From contig NC_044559.1 of the NCBI RefSeq assembly GCF_007565055.1, forward strand, positions 41,348,546 to 41,412,545: 64,000 nt of DNA, given 5' to 3'. Below, piece by piece: positions 36,477 to 47,390 of the stretch; the first letter of the stretch is position 1, and every line of letters begins with the position of its first letter. Position numbers and translations under genes: made by a program. The notes beneath the pieces are model-generated. The model ran no database searches. It saw only the letters and a program-made list of their open reading frames with translations, and was not told the DNA's origin. Source of the DNA: Rhinopithecus roxellana. Its lineage: Eukaryota; Chordata; Mammalia; Primates; Cercopithecidae.

Positions 36477-36820
36477 CAACTACAAAACAACACAGAAATT
36501 TGTATTCTCACCATTCTGGAAACTGGAAGTGCAAGATGAAAGTGCCAGCATGGCCGCATTCTGGTGTGGGCCTTCTTCCTGGCTTATGTCATCCCCCTGT
36601 GTCCTCATGTGGCCTTTGTTTGGTGCCCCTGCATGAGAGGTGGGCTCACAAGCTCTGGTATCTCTACTTATAGGGGCACTAATCCCACTATGAAGGTTCC
36701 ACCCTCATGACCTCCTCTGAGCCTACTACCTCCTAAAGGCCCACCTCCAAATGCCATCCCAGCGGGGGTTAGGGTTTTAACATCTAAGCTTGGGGGCACA
36801 CAAACATTTAGTCCATATCA
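36477..36820 (-). mobile_element. MaLR LTR, antisense, second part
   Basis: ACAACACAGAAATTTGTATT, TAGGGGCACTAATCCCAC, GGTTAGGGTTTTAACATCTA and a terminal TTAGTCCATATCA continue the LTR begun at 34153. Its last 115 bases form part of the 162-bp block duplicated at 37939. Confidence 0.75.
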
Positions 36821-36867
36821 CAGTCTGAAGGAGGCATTGTGGAACAGCTGACATATCAGCTCCCAGA
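36706..36867 (+). repeat. 162-bp direct duplication, source copy
   Basis: Runs from CATGACCTCCTCTGAGCC to ATATCAGCTCCCAGA. It spans the LTR end (to 36820) and 47 bases of adjacent non-LTR sequence, so it sits in its natural context and is the likely donor. The copy at 37939-38100 is identical by eye over all 162 bases. Confidence 0.95.
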
Positions 36868-37938
36868 ATTAGAGAGTTTTTTTGGCTGGGCCCAGCCATT
36901 TGTCTTTCAGAGGAATACGAATGCTCAGAACTGACCAGGTCAATTTAAGTGGACCTTTGAAGACTTGCAGAGCAGGAGGTAGATCTGGCCCAGCAGCAAT
37001 AAAAATGATAAATATCAGGACCTTATATGTATTGAGTGCTTCATGTGCTGTGCACTGTACATGTGTTATCATTAAATCTTCACGACTGTCCCATGGCAGG
37101 GGCATTGGTATCTTCACACAACAGATGGAAGGTGGGTGCTCAGGGAGACGCTGCAGGCTGCCTGGCTCCTGAGCAGTGGTTGTCTCGCTTGGAGGCTGAG
37201 ATCGGTTTCAGGTGAGTTTACCTAGATGCTCAGGATCTGGAAAAGTGAACCAAGAGTGGGAGGGCCCACACCTGGGGCCAATTCAGCCGTACCTCAGGGA
37301 CTGAACTCTAGGTTCAGGACGCCCTGCTGGGACCCACGCCATTCCCCTCCTCCTGTCCCCACTACCAACCAGCTGTCATGGTGTCTGCCCAGGTGAGCTC
37401 CTGGCTGAAGTGAGAGTGTTCACTTGGGCGGACTTAGCCCAAGGTACCCACAAAATGAAGCTCATCTAGGTGCGTTCTGTGTCCCAGACTCCCCAGCTGT
37501 AGAGGCCCCATGCTCAGCATAGCCCAGGTCAATGTTGCTCCTGCATAGAGAGTGATCCACAAAGCACCTTCCAGCTCCTGCATGAAAACAACAAATCACA
37601 GTCCTTGCTTACAGATGTTGTTATAAATTGGGTCCCTGTGGTGCCTCTGCGGAAAAGGCCAGTTGGCAACTCATGTGATTCAGGAGCAGATCTGCACTTA
37701 GGATGCTTCCTGCAAAATTAATGGACCTGGTTAACAGAGAGCTCCATAAAATATAGATGCCCTCAGTCCCTAGGGTGGAAACGGTAGGTGATCACCCCTG
37801 CTGCGGTATGTGATTTATTGAGGTCTATAAGTTCACAAGACGCTTTGCAGAATGTATAAAAAGATGAGGTTCTTGGCCCCAAGGATTGCAAGCCTAAGAT
37901 GGAAATCATTGAGTATTGAACTTCAAACTCACTGCAAC
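36868..37938. other. Single-copy DNA with an antisense MIR
   Basis: About 37015-37175 is an antisense MIR (CATGTGTTATCATTAAATCT, then CACACAACAGATGGAAGGTG). The rest is unrecognised and is GC-richer near 37140-37560. No exon is proposed. Confidence 0.45.
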
Positions 37939-38100
37939 CATGACCTCCTCTGAGCCTACTACCTCCTAAAGGCCCACCTCCAAATGCCATCCCAGCGGGG
38001 GTTAGGGTTTTAACATCTAAGCTTGGGGGCACACAAACATTTAGTCCATATCACAGTCTGAAGGAGGCATTGTGGAACAGCTGACATATCAGCTCCCAGA
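37939..38100 (+). repeat. 162-bp direct duplication, second copy
   Basis: Exact copy of 36706-36867, placed 1,233 bp downstream in the same orientation. It starts and ends abruptly in unrelated sequence (ACTGCAAC before, TCGTTATCAAG after), with no poly(A) tail and no obvious target duplication. That argues against retrotransposition. Confidence 0.95.
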
Positions 38101-40282
38101 TCGTTATCAAGAACAGACTTTAGGCAGACAGGCTAAAGACAGCTGTTCTTTTTGAGGAAGTGTTTAAAGGAGATTAAGAATGATCTCTGAAGAAAGGCAG
38201 AATGTTAACTTAGAGCGAAACAAAAATGTATGTACATCTCAAAGGCCTCAGAGACAAGGAGCTATATTAAACGTCAAATTAAAAGACAAGTCATCAATGA
38301 TAATAAATGCCTGCATCTGTTAATATGCGGCAGAAGCCTGCCATGGGCTTGGTGAGACATGGATTATTTCTGTTCTGATTAAATTACCTTGGTTATATCT
38401 TCTCTGGGGGCAAAAGCCTCCACATTTGGAAGAATTGTGGTTAAACCTTAAGGTGAACTCTCTAGCCTGAGATAAGAATTTTAGGCATAGGAAGGAGCAG
38501 TGTTTAAACACACATACCTGAGCTGTTGTGCTTAGTCTGATGAATTATAAAATGTCCCTACCATCCCCTCCTCACTTCCACACCATTTCCCTTCTAGAAG
38601 CTTCAAGAATTAAACTTGCACTTAAACGTGCATCATCTGATAGATGTGACACATGTCTAAGTTATATTGTACAACCACAAAGTATGTTAGTTATACTATT
38701 ATCTGTTTAAATCCAGGTTTCCATTTTGAAAGCTGTAGTTTTTCCAACAGATTAATATTCAAAATCACAGGCTGGTCTGACAAGCTATTACCTCACCCCA
38801 GACAAAATATCTAGTTGTATGTACAAAAAAGGAAAAAGAAAACTTCTTGTTTCTCAGCGCTCAGAAGAACACATTTTCTTTAAAGAAAATGCATGGATTC
38901 TATGCGTTGCCCATCCTGCTGTGCTGAACTTTGTGTCTGCAAGAGTCAGTGCAATCGGGATCATTAATATGTTTCAAAAACTCCACAGAAATGGCTGTAA
39001 AGGAGAAGGTGCTAGCAAACAGTACCCACGCATGCCTCTCTACATGTGCACATCTTGGCAGGGCCTCCTCTGAACAGTTCTGCAGGTGGTTTGGACACTG
39101 CTCAAGAGTCCCCTTGGCTGGCCGGCAACGGACCACTAGTCAGAATTGCTTCCCCTCCTTTTCTTCTCTTTTCTCCCCACCTCTTTCCCCCTTCTTTAGA
39201 TATTACATTTGAAGAGTGAGTTGACTGTGGCCTCAGGACCCAGTGGAGTGCAGCCATAGCCCCCGAAGACCCTCTTCACTTGCTTTTCAGAGGGTGCTGG
39301 AGCACAGTCGCTGAGCCTTTCCTGCTACTGGGCCTTTGGATCTGAGACCCGGTGCAGGCCTCCCTGGTAAAATGGGTTTGACAACATAGAGGACCTTTGT
39401 TTCCTAAATCTAAGTGGCTCAACAGTCCCAGCAGCCCACAGGGACTTGTCACCAGAGAGCACAAAATAGCAAGAGAAAGCCCTGTTTGGTCTCCACACCC
39501 AGGGCTGACATGGCCTGGTTGCTGTGTGGACAGAGTAAACCAAAGACACAGCTCTCGCCAGTGAGCTTATCACTGGCCCTGCCCTGGAGACCAAATACTC
39601 CACCTAACAAAGGGTCCTCTCCACTGGGCAGGCAGCATGGAGGGGGATGGAGAAGCCTTGAGATTCTTCCAGCAGAGGCCACTAAAAATCATCCTTGTAT
39701 GTTACATCTTCTAGTACAACATCTGCTCTTTTTTGAGTGTCTCCACGCAGGAAGGCACCCAAGTGTGAATTCATACAATTCTAAAAATCAAAATAAACAG
39801 AAAACCCCCAAGGCCACGCCAAATTTGGATACTGTATGTTTTAGATACTGTTATGGCATATAATTATTGAGGTCAAGATGTTTCTAATACGCCAGCAGAG
39901 TTGATAGAATACTAGATGCTAGGTTCTATTTTTCCTTTATGGATGTGCTAAAAACAATCTCACTAGCTCTGTAGTGCGTTGTGACATTATTTGAGGTTGT
40001 TTTGTCAAGATTGCTTTCAATGGTAAACAGCTTCATTTTCTAAAAGCTTCAACTCAAACTGGTTTTAAAATCCAAGTGAAGACCTTGTGAAGACCTTTTT
40101 TTTAAGTTTCCATCAGTTAAGTGTTTGTGAAATTTCAGGGATGAATTAATGGTTGGAAATGAAGCATCTTTTTTTCTTCTTGCTTTCTTTCCACTTTTCC
40201 CATCCAGCTAGGCGGTGGCTGTACCTGTCCCATGCTGGGACACCGGCCAGAGCAGGTCTTGCCAATCCCGTCAAAGGCTCCT
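38101..40282. other. Single-copy DNA
   Basis: About 2.2 kb without a recognised repeat or gene. Frames such as 39414-39863 (plus, 149 codons) and the overlapping minus-strand frames at 39276-39682 have no recognisable domain and compete with each other. Confidence 0.4.
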
Positions 40283-40287
40283 CTGAC

Positions 40288-40805
40288 TGCATGAGTTTCC
40301 TATCACTGCTGTAACAAGTGGCAACAGACAGAGCGGCTAAAAACAAAACATATTTAGTATCTTATGGCTCTTTAGATCAGAGGTCCCGTACAGGTTGTGC
40401 TAGGCTAAAATAATTTGTTAGCAGGGCTGGTTTCTTTCTGGAAGCTCTAGGGAAGAACCCATTTGCTTGCTTTTTCCAGCTTCTGGAAGCTCTCTCTCTC
40501 TCTTCTCTCTCTCTGTCTCTCTTTTCTCTCTCCCTCCCTCTCTTTCAAGCCAACAAGGGTGGGTAGGGTGCCTTTCACATTGATCTGTCTTCTGCCTCTT
40601 CTTCCATTTTTAAGGACTTGTGATTAGATTGAGTCCACCTGGGTAATTCCGCATACTCATGCCTTCTCAAGGTCAGCTGATCCACAACCTTAGTTGCACC
40701 TGCAACCTTCATTCCCTTTTGCCACATAAAATGACATAGTGCAGGTTCTGAGATTAGGATGTGAACTTTTTTTTTTGTCGGGGAGGTTGTTATTTGCCTA
40801 CCACA
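40288..40805 (-). mobile_element. MLT1-type MaLR LTR, antisense
   Basis: TTTCCTATCACTGCTGTAAC, GGCTGGTTTCTTTCTGGAAG, TTTTAAGGACTTGTGATTAG, CTCAAGGTCAGCTGATCCAC, GCAACCTTCATTCCCTTTTG and GTTATTTGCCTACCACA match MLT1 in antisense order over 518 bp. Flanking 5-base duplication CTGAC/GTGAC (one mismatch), the expected size for ERVL/MaLR. A (CT)-rich tract lies within at 40490-40550. Confidence 0.85.
40490..40550. repeat. CT-rich simple repeat inside the LTR
   Basis: Imperfect CTCTCT/CCTCCC tract with TG and TTTT interruptions. Confidence 0.85.
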
Positions 40806-41074
40806 GTGACCTAGGTCTCTCTTTTGGCTCTGTGTCCTGTGTCCTCTCTGCTCAGTCTAACTGTGCTGGGTGCCCACATTTTTCACTTTTCGAGTGTATG
40901 TCAGCTTCTTTACCTGGCAGAATTATCTCGGAGTTGTAGCAGGAGTGGCTGAAGCCTGGGGAAGCATGGTTAACCTGAAGAGGGCCCTGAGGTTGGAGGG
41001 GTGAGGTGGGACTGCAGAGAAACTGGGAATGGGAGTTCTGGGCCTTTATGGGAAAGACAGTACAGAGAGCAGGA

Positions 41075-41239
41075 CCTGCTGCAGGTGTGGCCCTCTCTGA
41101 TGAAATACCTGCTGCAAGTGTGACTGTCTCTCACTAGATACCTGCTGCAGGTGTGACCTTCTCTCGCTGGGTACCTGCTACAGGTGTGGCCCTCTCTTAC
41201 TGGGTACCTGCTGAAGGTGTGAGCCTCTCTTGTCTAGGA
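41075..41239. repeat. 33-bp minisatellite, five units
   Basis: Five consecutive 33-base units each begin CCTGCT(G/A)(C/A)A(A/G)GTGTG and contain a CTCTCT core. Units start at 41075, 41108, 41141, 41174 and 41207 with no indels between them; the last is the most diverged. The period is a multiple of three but stops occur and no gene is inferred. Confidence 0.92.
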
Positions 41240-42154
41240 GGTAGCTCCAGGTGGTGGTAATAGGGTGTGGCAGTGTGGGATGCAGACCTGGGCCTGTGCA
41301 AACCACTTGGGTAATCTGCAATGCCAAGAGCTCACTGCTGAACAATGAGGACTTCCCTGTGCTGGCCCCAAGTCAGCAGTGCAGCCTAGCTGTCTATTCC
41401 CAGAGATCCACACCATCGTTTATGCAGACTGTGGAAAAGGCACAACAAATACTCAGTTTATGAAGTGGAGGCTGACAGCAATTTAGCCCAAGAGAATAAT
41501 TGACTTAATTCTGCATGACCAGGGCCTGGGCGTCCCCTTTCCCACATACAGGAAAATCTATTCTTGGCCGAAATTGCTGTTTGATTTTTCCTTCCATACT
41601 CTTATATTCCTGAAGGTGACAAATTGTTTTCTGACAAATACAAAATTTCTCTGAAATCCTGCTGCCTGCAGCCTGATTTTCTTCTTCTTGTACATTGACG
41701 TGACTGCCCGCAGGCTAGATTGATCCAGCTTGTTTACAAAGGGGTGAAGTCATCGATTTTAACTAAATTCTCTTTCTAGAAATCAGCAGAATGCATCATT
41801 TTGGCCCCCCATCCCATTCTTAGAAGATTAATCAACTGGCTAAGTAATTTCTTCCAATTTATGGGTCCCAATTAGCCTCTCTCCAGAGACCCAGAGAATT
41901 GAGATGTACTGTTCATTTCCAAAAACTTTGAGTCATTAATTTTGAATCCTCATGTCCAAAGTTCAGGGAACGTATTCAATAAGACTTTAGATCATTTTCT
42001 AGTTGTTTCTTTTTGCATCACGTACTTCAATACTTAAAGTTAGTGGGCAAAGTGCTTTGGACTAGAATCTCTCTGTTGAAAGGGGTCCTGGAGATCACCT
42101 GGCACCTCTTGTCTCCACCATTGCTGGAATTCCCTTTCTGATGTTTTTTCTAAG
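41240..42154. other. Single-copy DNA
   Basis: Nothing recognised over about 0.9 kb. Confidence 0.4.
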
Positions 42155-42345
42155 TTAGCGGTCCTCAAACTTCAATGTGCATAAGAACCACATGGAAAGC
42201 TTGTCTAAACAGTGTACTGGGCCCCTGGTTCTGACTCAGTGCATCAAGGCAGGGCTTGAGAATTTGCATTTCCCACAAGCTCCCAGCTGACGTTGCTGCT
42301 GCTGGTCCAGGGAGCCCATGTCAGGTGATGCTGCTCTAGGCAGAA
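42155..42345 (-). mobile_element. hAT-Charlie MITE (MER20-like), antisense
   Basis: GGTCCTCAAACTTCAATGTG, CATAAGAACCACATGGAAAG, GAGAATTTGCATTTCCCACA and GCTGCTGCTGGTCCAGGGAG follow the antisense order of this family. Confidence 0.7.
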
Positions 42346-42668
42346 TTTTTGGGGGCAGCTGTGCAAGGAGAAGCTTCAGTAGGCTATTGGGAAGGAGGAC
42401 CAGGTAAGGTAGTCTCACCAGGCATTTTAGTACCACAAATGTTTTGCCAACATGACTACTTATGGGAGATTCTAGGTAGAGACAAAAGGCATTGGTCCCC
42501 CAAGAGGGTGGGAAAGGAGAAACGTGAGGCAAACTAAAGACCAGCAACAACAAAAGAAATAGATAAGCTGCATGTGATTCTTAACTGTGCTAGTCCAGGT
42601 TTCTCTATGATGTGCAGAAAGAATTTCTGGGCAATATATCTGGTTACTTCTTAAAGTTTCTTATTTGA

Positions 42669-42988
42669 GGCTGGGCGTGGTGGCTCATGCCTGTAATCCC
42701 AGCATTTTGGGAGGCTGAGGTGGGTGGATCATCTGAGGTCAGGAGTTCAAGAGCAGCTGGGCCAACATGGTGAAACCCCGTCTCTACTAAAAATACAAAA
42801 GTTAGCCAAGCGTGGTGGCGGGTGCCTGTAGTCCTAGCTACTCGGGAGGCTGAGGCAGGAGAATTGCTTGAACCCGGGAGGCAGGGGTTGCAGTGATCCA
42901 AGATCATGCCACTGCACTCCAGCCTGGGCAACAGAGCAAGACTCTGTCTCAAAAAAAATAAATAAATGAATAAATAAAATAAAAAACC
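42669..42988 (+). mobile_element. AluS-like SINE
   Basis: GGCTGGGCGTGGTGGCTCAT to a tail of AAATAAATAAATGAATAAAT. Exact target duplication TTCTTATTTG at 42658-42667 and 42989-42998. Confidence 0.93.
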
Positions 42989-43000
42989 TTCTTATTTGGA

Positions 43001-43806
43001 TAATAATGACCACATAGACTTTTTTTTCCACCACAGCCACAGCTTTCCCGTTAATCCAACTCATTTAAGTTCGTGTGCGTGTTCCTTTTTTCTCTAGAAT
43101 TTTTTAGCGAGCATACTTTAGAAAATGAACTTCACTTGAAACTGAAACTACCCTCAAAAAATCATCTCCAAGGTAGGTAAAATTTTAATTGGCTTAATTT
43201 TCAGAAGTGCCTTAAAATTATACTGTTACAAATTGATGTCAGTGAGCAAGGAAACCCCTCCAAGTTCACGATCTCCTGCCTGCACTTTCCATTTATTACA
43301 TTTTGAAAACTGACGTTGTTTTGCCATGTCTCTGAAGGAACAGTGACTTTGATGCAATGAAACCCTTTCTAAGGCTTAATATTAATGATAATCATTGACA
43401 AACGTGTATGATATGTCCATGCAAAATGTCAAATGCTTTAAGCATTTAGAGGGGGTGGTATTCTGATTTTTTAATACACTTAAAGTATGATTTATAAGTG
43501 GATTTGTGAGGATGCAAATATTTATAGAACCTTTTATTTGCTTCGTAAGGTAGTTCGCTATTTTCCCTAAGTAGAAAAATCTCCTCTATGACTTTAAGAT
43601 CTGATTTAGTTTTCAAAAATTGGACACTATTTTTGGGAAAAAATGATTATGAAACATGAGGAATGGGCACAATGATGATCTGAGAGGTGAAGTAAACAGA
43701 AAATCATAATTATGAGTTTGCTGAGTGTCAGGTTTTCAAGCTTTTTAGTTGTATTGGCCATGACTAAACACTATTCTTTCTTGCATAAGAGTTTGAAGCA
43801 AGAGGT
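43001..43806. other. Single-copy AT-rich DNA
   Basis: Nothing recognised. Confidence 0.4.
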
Positions 43807-43820
43807 AAAACCCGAAAAGA

Positions 43821-44431
43821 ACTAGTTGAACTAGTTCAACCATTATGGAAGACAGTGTGGCAATTCCTCAAGGATCTAGAACTAGATGTACCATATGACC
43901 CAGCCATCCCACTACTGGGTATATACCCAAAGGATTATAAATTATTCTACTACAAAGACACATGCACACGTATGTTTATTGCGGCACTATTCACAATAGC
44001 AAAGACTTGGAATCAACCCAAATGTCCGTCTGTGACAGACTGGATTAAGAAAATGTGGCACATATACACCATGGAATACTATGCAGCCATAAAAAAGGAT
44101 GAGTTTGCGTCCTTTGTAGAGACATGGATGCAGCTGGAAACCATCATTCTTAGCAAACTATCACAAGAAGAGAAAACCAAACACCGCATGTTCTCACTCA
44201 TAGGTGGGAACTGAACAATGAGATCACTTGGACTCGGGAAGGGGAACATCACACACTGGGGCCTATCATGGGGAGGCGGGAGGGGGGAGGGATTGCATTG
44301 GGGAGTTATACATGATATAAATGATGAATTGATGGGTGCAGCACACCAACATGGCACAAGTATACATATGTAACAAACCTGCACGTTATGCACATGTACC
44401 CTAGAACTTAAAGTATAATAATAAAAAAAAA
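43821..44431 (+). mobile_element. L1PA-like 3' end (carrier of a 3' transduction)
   Basis: Starts at GAACTAGTTCAACCATTATG in the ORF2 C-terminal coding region and runs to GTACCCTAGAACTTAAAGTA and an internal A-rich stretch. The frame 43855-44214 (119 codons) covers the ORF2 C-terminal domain with few changes, so the copy is fairly young. No target duplication is found right after the L1 tail. One is found 310 bases later at 44741. Confidence 0.92.
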
Positions 44432-44744
44432 AATAAAGTCAGCTCAAAGTAAATTGCACTTCCTAAAGTGATCAAGGAAACGAATATGCTCCATTTAAAA
44501 ATGAGAAGCCGTGTAGTCTCAACTATTTATGAGGCTGAGGAGGGGGGTTCACTTGAACCCAAAAGTTAGAGTCCAGCTTGGGCAACATTATAAAATCCCA
44601 TCTCAAAAAAAAAAAAAAAAAAGAAACTGGAAGCAAGTTTATATTTGTAAAACTATTTTTTTCTAGTTATAAGTTGAAACTTACCCATCTTATGTATTTT
44701 ACAAAATAAAAAAGTGTACTAGGTTAAAAAAAAAAAAAAAAAAA
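44432..44744 (+). mobile_element. Transduced 3' flank of the L1, with poly(A)
   Basis: About 295 bases of non-L1 sequence are followed by poly(A) (44726-44744). The segment holds a decayed Alu monomer (about 44507-44622, FLAM-like, own A-run). An AATAAA at 44705-44710 lies 15 bases before the final poly(A). The outer target duplication, AAAACCCGAAAAGA (43807-43820) and AAAACCGAAAAGA (44741-44753), encloses the L1 and this segment together. The TT/AAAA-like cleavage context fits L1 endonuclease. Confidence 0.8.
44705..44710 (+). promoter_or_regulatory. Polyadenylation signal AATAAA used by the transduction
   Basis: AATAAA 15 bases upstream of the terminal A-tract. It presumably ended the read-through L1 transcript at the parent locus. 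Confidence 0.65.
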
Positions 44745-44753
44745 CCGAAAAGA

Positions 44754-45010
44754 GTGCCAAAGGTGATTCAATGGATAGACTAGGAAGGTGCTTGGAAAAT
44801 TTGCAGATGATTTGGGGATGTGGTTAGGAATGAGTATAGAAAACAAGGAGAAAGGAGAAGAGGGTGGAGAATTATGGAGAACACTACGACTTGATAAACT
44901 ACCACAAAACGATAATGGTCTACGCTATAAATGATGCATTTGAAGACAATTTTAATTTTCTTTCCATAGCTTCTTTTAAAAATTGTACTTTGTTACTTTT
45001 GAGCATAATT
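44754..45010. other. Single-copy DNA
   Basis: Nothing recognised between the transduction and the next Alu. Confidence 0.4.
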
Positions 45011-45015
45011 CCAGA

Positions 45016-45320
45016 TTTTTTTTTTTTTTTTTTTTTTTTGAGACGGAGTCTCGCTCTGTCGCCCAGGCTGGAGTGCAGGGGCCGGATCTCAGCTCACTGC
45101 AAGCTCCGCCTCCCGGGTTTACGCCATTCTCCTGCCTCAGCCTCCCGAGTAGCTGGGACTACAGGCGCCCGCCACCTCGCCCGGCTAGTTTTTTGTATTT
45201 TTAGTAGAGACAGGGTTTCACCGTGTTAGCCAGGATGGTCTCGATCTCCTGACCTCGTGATCCGCCCGTCTCGGCCTCCCAAAGTGCTGGGATTACAGGC
45301 TTGAGCCACCGCGCCCAGCC
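45016..45320 (-). mobile_element. AluY of Old World monkey type, antisense
   Basis: 24-base T-run, then GAGACGGAGTCTCGCTCTGT. CpGs are mostly intact, so it is young. Contains GCCGGATCTCAGCTCACTGC and GGGTTTACGCCATTCTCC, the cercopithecid-type variants. Only a short possible target duplication (AGATTTT at 45013 and 45322). Confidence 0.95.
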
Positions 45321-45999
45321 AAGATTTTAAAAACTATCTCTATAAGGCTTTAAATTCCATGAGAGCCAGGCCAGGAAGAAGAATCAAGCAGGATTCTTTA
45401 GTTCTAGGAATGACTTCCTCAATTCCCCACTGATTCACTTAAGAGCTTTCTTTATTCCGTTTTATTTTATTGTATTTTTTTCGAGCAGCAATATCTGGAA
45501 CAGAAAGCTTTTTCTAGGCCCCAAATATTTAGTGGCTGTGATATAATTCCTATTAGAATATTAAATGCTCACTGACCCCTTCATTCTCAGCTTTCAGAGT
45601 AAATTATGACCGTCCACATGTTCTGGGACCAAGTGTTTTTTTTGACTCGCAGCAGGATGATAGAGAAACTGTTACCCATGCTTGATTTATTTCACAGCCC
45701 AATAAGGCCACAGGTGCCTCACCTTAGTATTGCTAATTCCAATCACGCTCCAAAGCCGCGGACTGGGTGTCAGTCTTGCTTATTAAAGAGAGCCACAGAA
45801 TTCCTAATGCAAGCCGAGGGGAGCAGCTTTAGAGAATCTTAGGACACAGGGAAAGTCAGCTCTGATGCTTTCATATCTACCTTTATTTCCTGAGGTTTTT
45901 TTCTTAAATACATTTCCCCTCTCGCCTTACTTCTCCCTCCACTAGGGAGCGCCTACTGTGCTTTGAGGTTCATTTCAAAGAGTGCTTTCTCTGAGATGT
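45321..45999. other. Single-copy DNA
   Basis: Nothing recognised. Confidence 0.4.
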
Positions 46000-46175
46000 C
46001 AGCAATCCACCCAAGCATAATTACATTGTCCCCTGGGTCATCCTACAATTTTCACACATCTTTATGGTGTGTGGCAGCAGTGGCCTCATTGTTTTTTGTT
46101 GTTTGCATTTCTGTATTTCCAATTCCTAGCACAGTGCCTGTCAGGTGGTGTCTATTCAATGAAATGTTGAGTGTG
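46000..46175 (+). mobile_element. L2-like fragment
   Basis: TTCCAATTCCTAGCACAGTG, then CCTGTCAGGTGGTGTCTATT and CAATGAAATGTTGAG, resembles the L2 3' tail. The left part is doubtful. Confidence 0.5.
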
Positions 46176-46329
46176 CCTCTTCATCCATATTTCACATATA
46201 CAACAGAGATCTCCACATGCCCTTTGACCCGACCTAGGTCAATGTGTACATGGCATAAGCACGCAAGTTTCAACTTTTCATCCAGATGCATTGGTGTTCT
46301 ATAGACAGAGCCCAAATCACTTATACAAG

Positions 46330-46515
46330 GACAGAATGGTCTGGAGTTGGACCTGGATTCAAGTCCCACCTCCTCCTTTTTCCATTTAACCTTGGACAAG
46401 CACTCTCCTATCTAAGGCTGTTTCCTCTTCTGGGACAGAAACAGTACCTATCATGAGCTTGATGTGAGGATTAGCACCTGTCATGGGCTTGATGAAATAA
46501 TGCATGTAATATGCA
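46330..46515 (+). mobile_element. MIR SINE
   Basis: TGGACCTGGATTCAAGTCCC, CATTTAACCTTGGACAAGC and TAAGGCTGTTTCCTCTTC are MIR core phrases. It contains a short internal near-duplication of about 31 bases (46446-46500). Confidence 0.65.
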
Positions 46516-47385
46516 TGATCTAATGACCAGGATTTTATAGCTTTGATCTTAACATGGGAGTCATGGGACCCGGACCTGAATGCTTTCCCATCTTAAAATG
46601 TGCCTCCAGAACACACACAAATGACTATCTTTGTAATGTGTATTTCAAGCTATTTGCTCTTCTACCCAGATTATCTTCAACTGATCTGCTTTTAGCTCAG
46701 TCCTAAAAATGGTTGTCAAATATCACGTTTCCTCTCATTTTTATTCAGTTCGTGAAGTTTGCACTAGTCTTAAGAACACTTGACTAGCAATGCCCCTCTC
46801 TGCACAATGAAACTGTCTCCCTAACGTATGAAGGGTCCTATCATTCATTGCTTGGGGGCTACTGGCTTCCATTGAATACAATGCTCTTTTCCCAGGGCCA
46901 GGGTCAGGGCTTACTCTAAGTGTGGTCCATCTTCTCTTGGTCTGTTGTGATTTGAGCCATCTGGTGACCCTAAAGAAAAATGACAGAGTAACAATGGGTC
47001 TAGGTGAACCCATCACTGACACTGAACAAAAACACCACAGAATAAAAGCCAGAACACAGCAGTGGCAGCATCTTCAGCATCAAGAGTGTGTCTTCCTGAG
47101 TGAGGGATTAGGATGGTTTCTCTTTACAGGAAAAAGTCTAGAGTCACAAAATACCAGATTGTTGGAACCAGAAAAGAAATCTGTTGACCTCAGGAGTCCT
47201 TCCCCCAACATTGCAGATAATAAAATTGGAGAACTAGAGGGGAGTGGAAGTAACTTTCCTAAGACCATCCAGTGAATTAGTGGGAGAAACAGGAAAATGG
47301 AATCTAGAGCTCATGACTCCCCAGGTCATTGTTTTTCCCCAGAATTTATGGCTCTTTGGCCTAAATCAAAATTATTTTGAGATCC
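46516..47385. other. Single-copy DNA
   Basis: Nothing recognised. The frame 46922-47275 (117 codons) has no recognisable domain. Confidence 0.4.
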
Positions 47386-47390
47386 ACTAT

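Noticed and set aside
37939..38100. Second 162-bp copy as a new LTR insertion
   Set aside because: It holds only the last part of the LTR plus non-LTR flank, so it cannot be an independent transposition.
39414..39863. 149-codon frame in single-copy DNA
   Set aside because: No recognisable domain or splice context, and overlapping minus-strand frames are of similar quality. Length is within chance for this composition.
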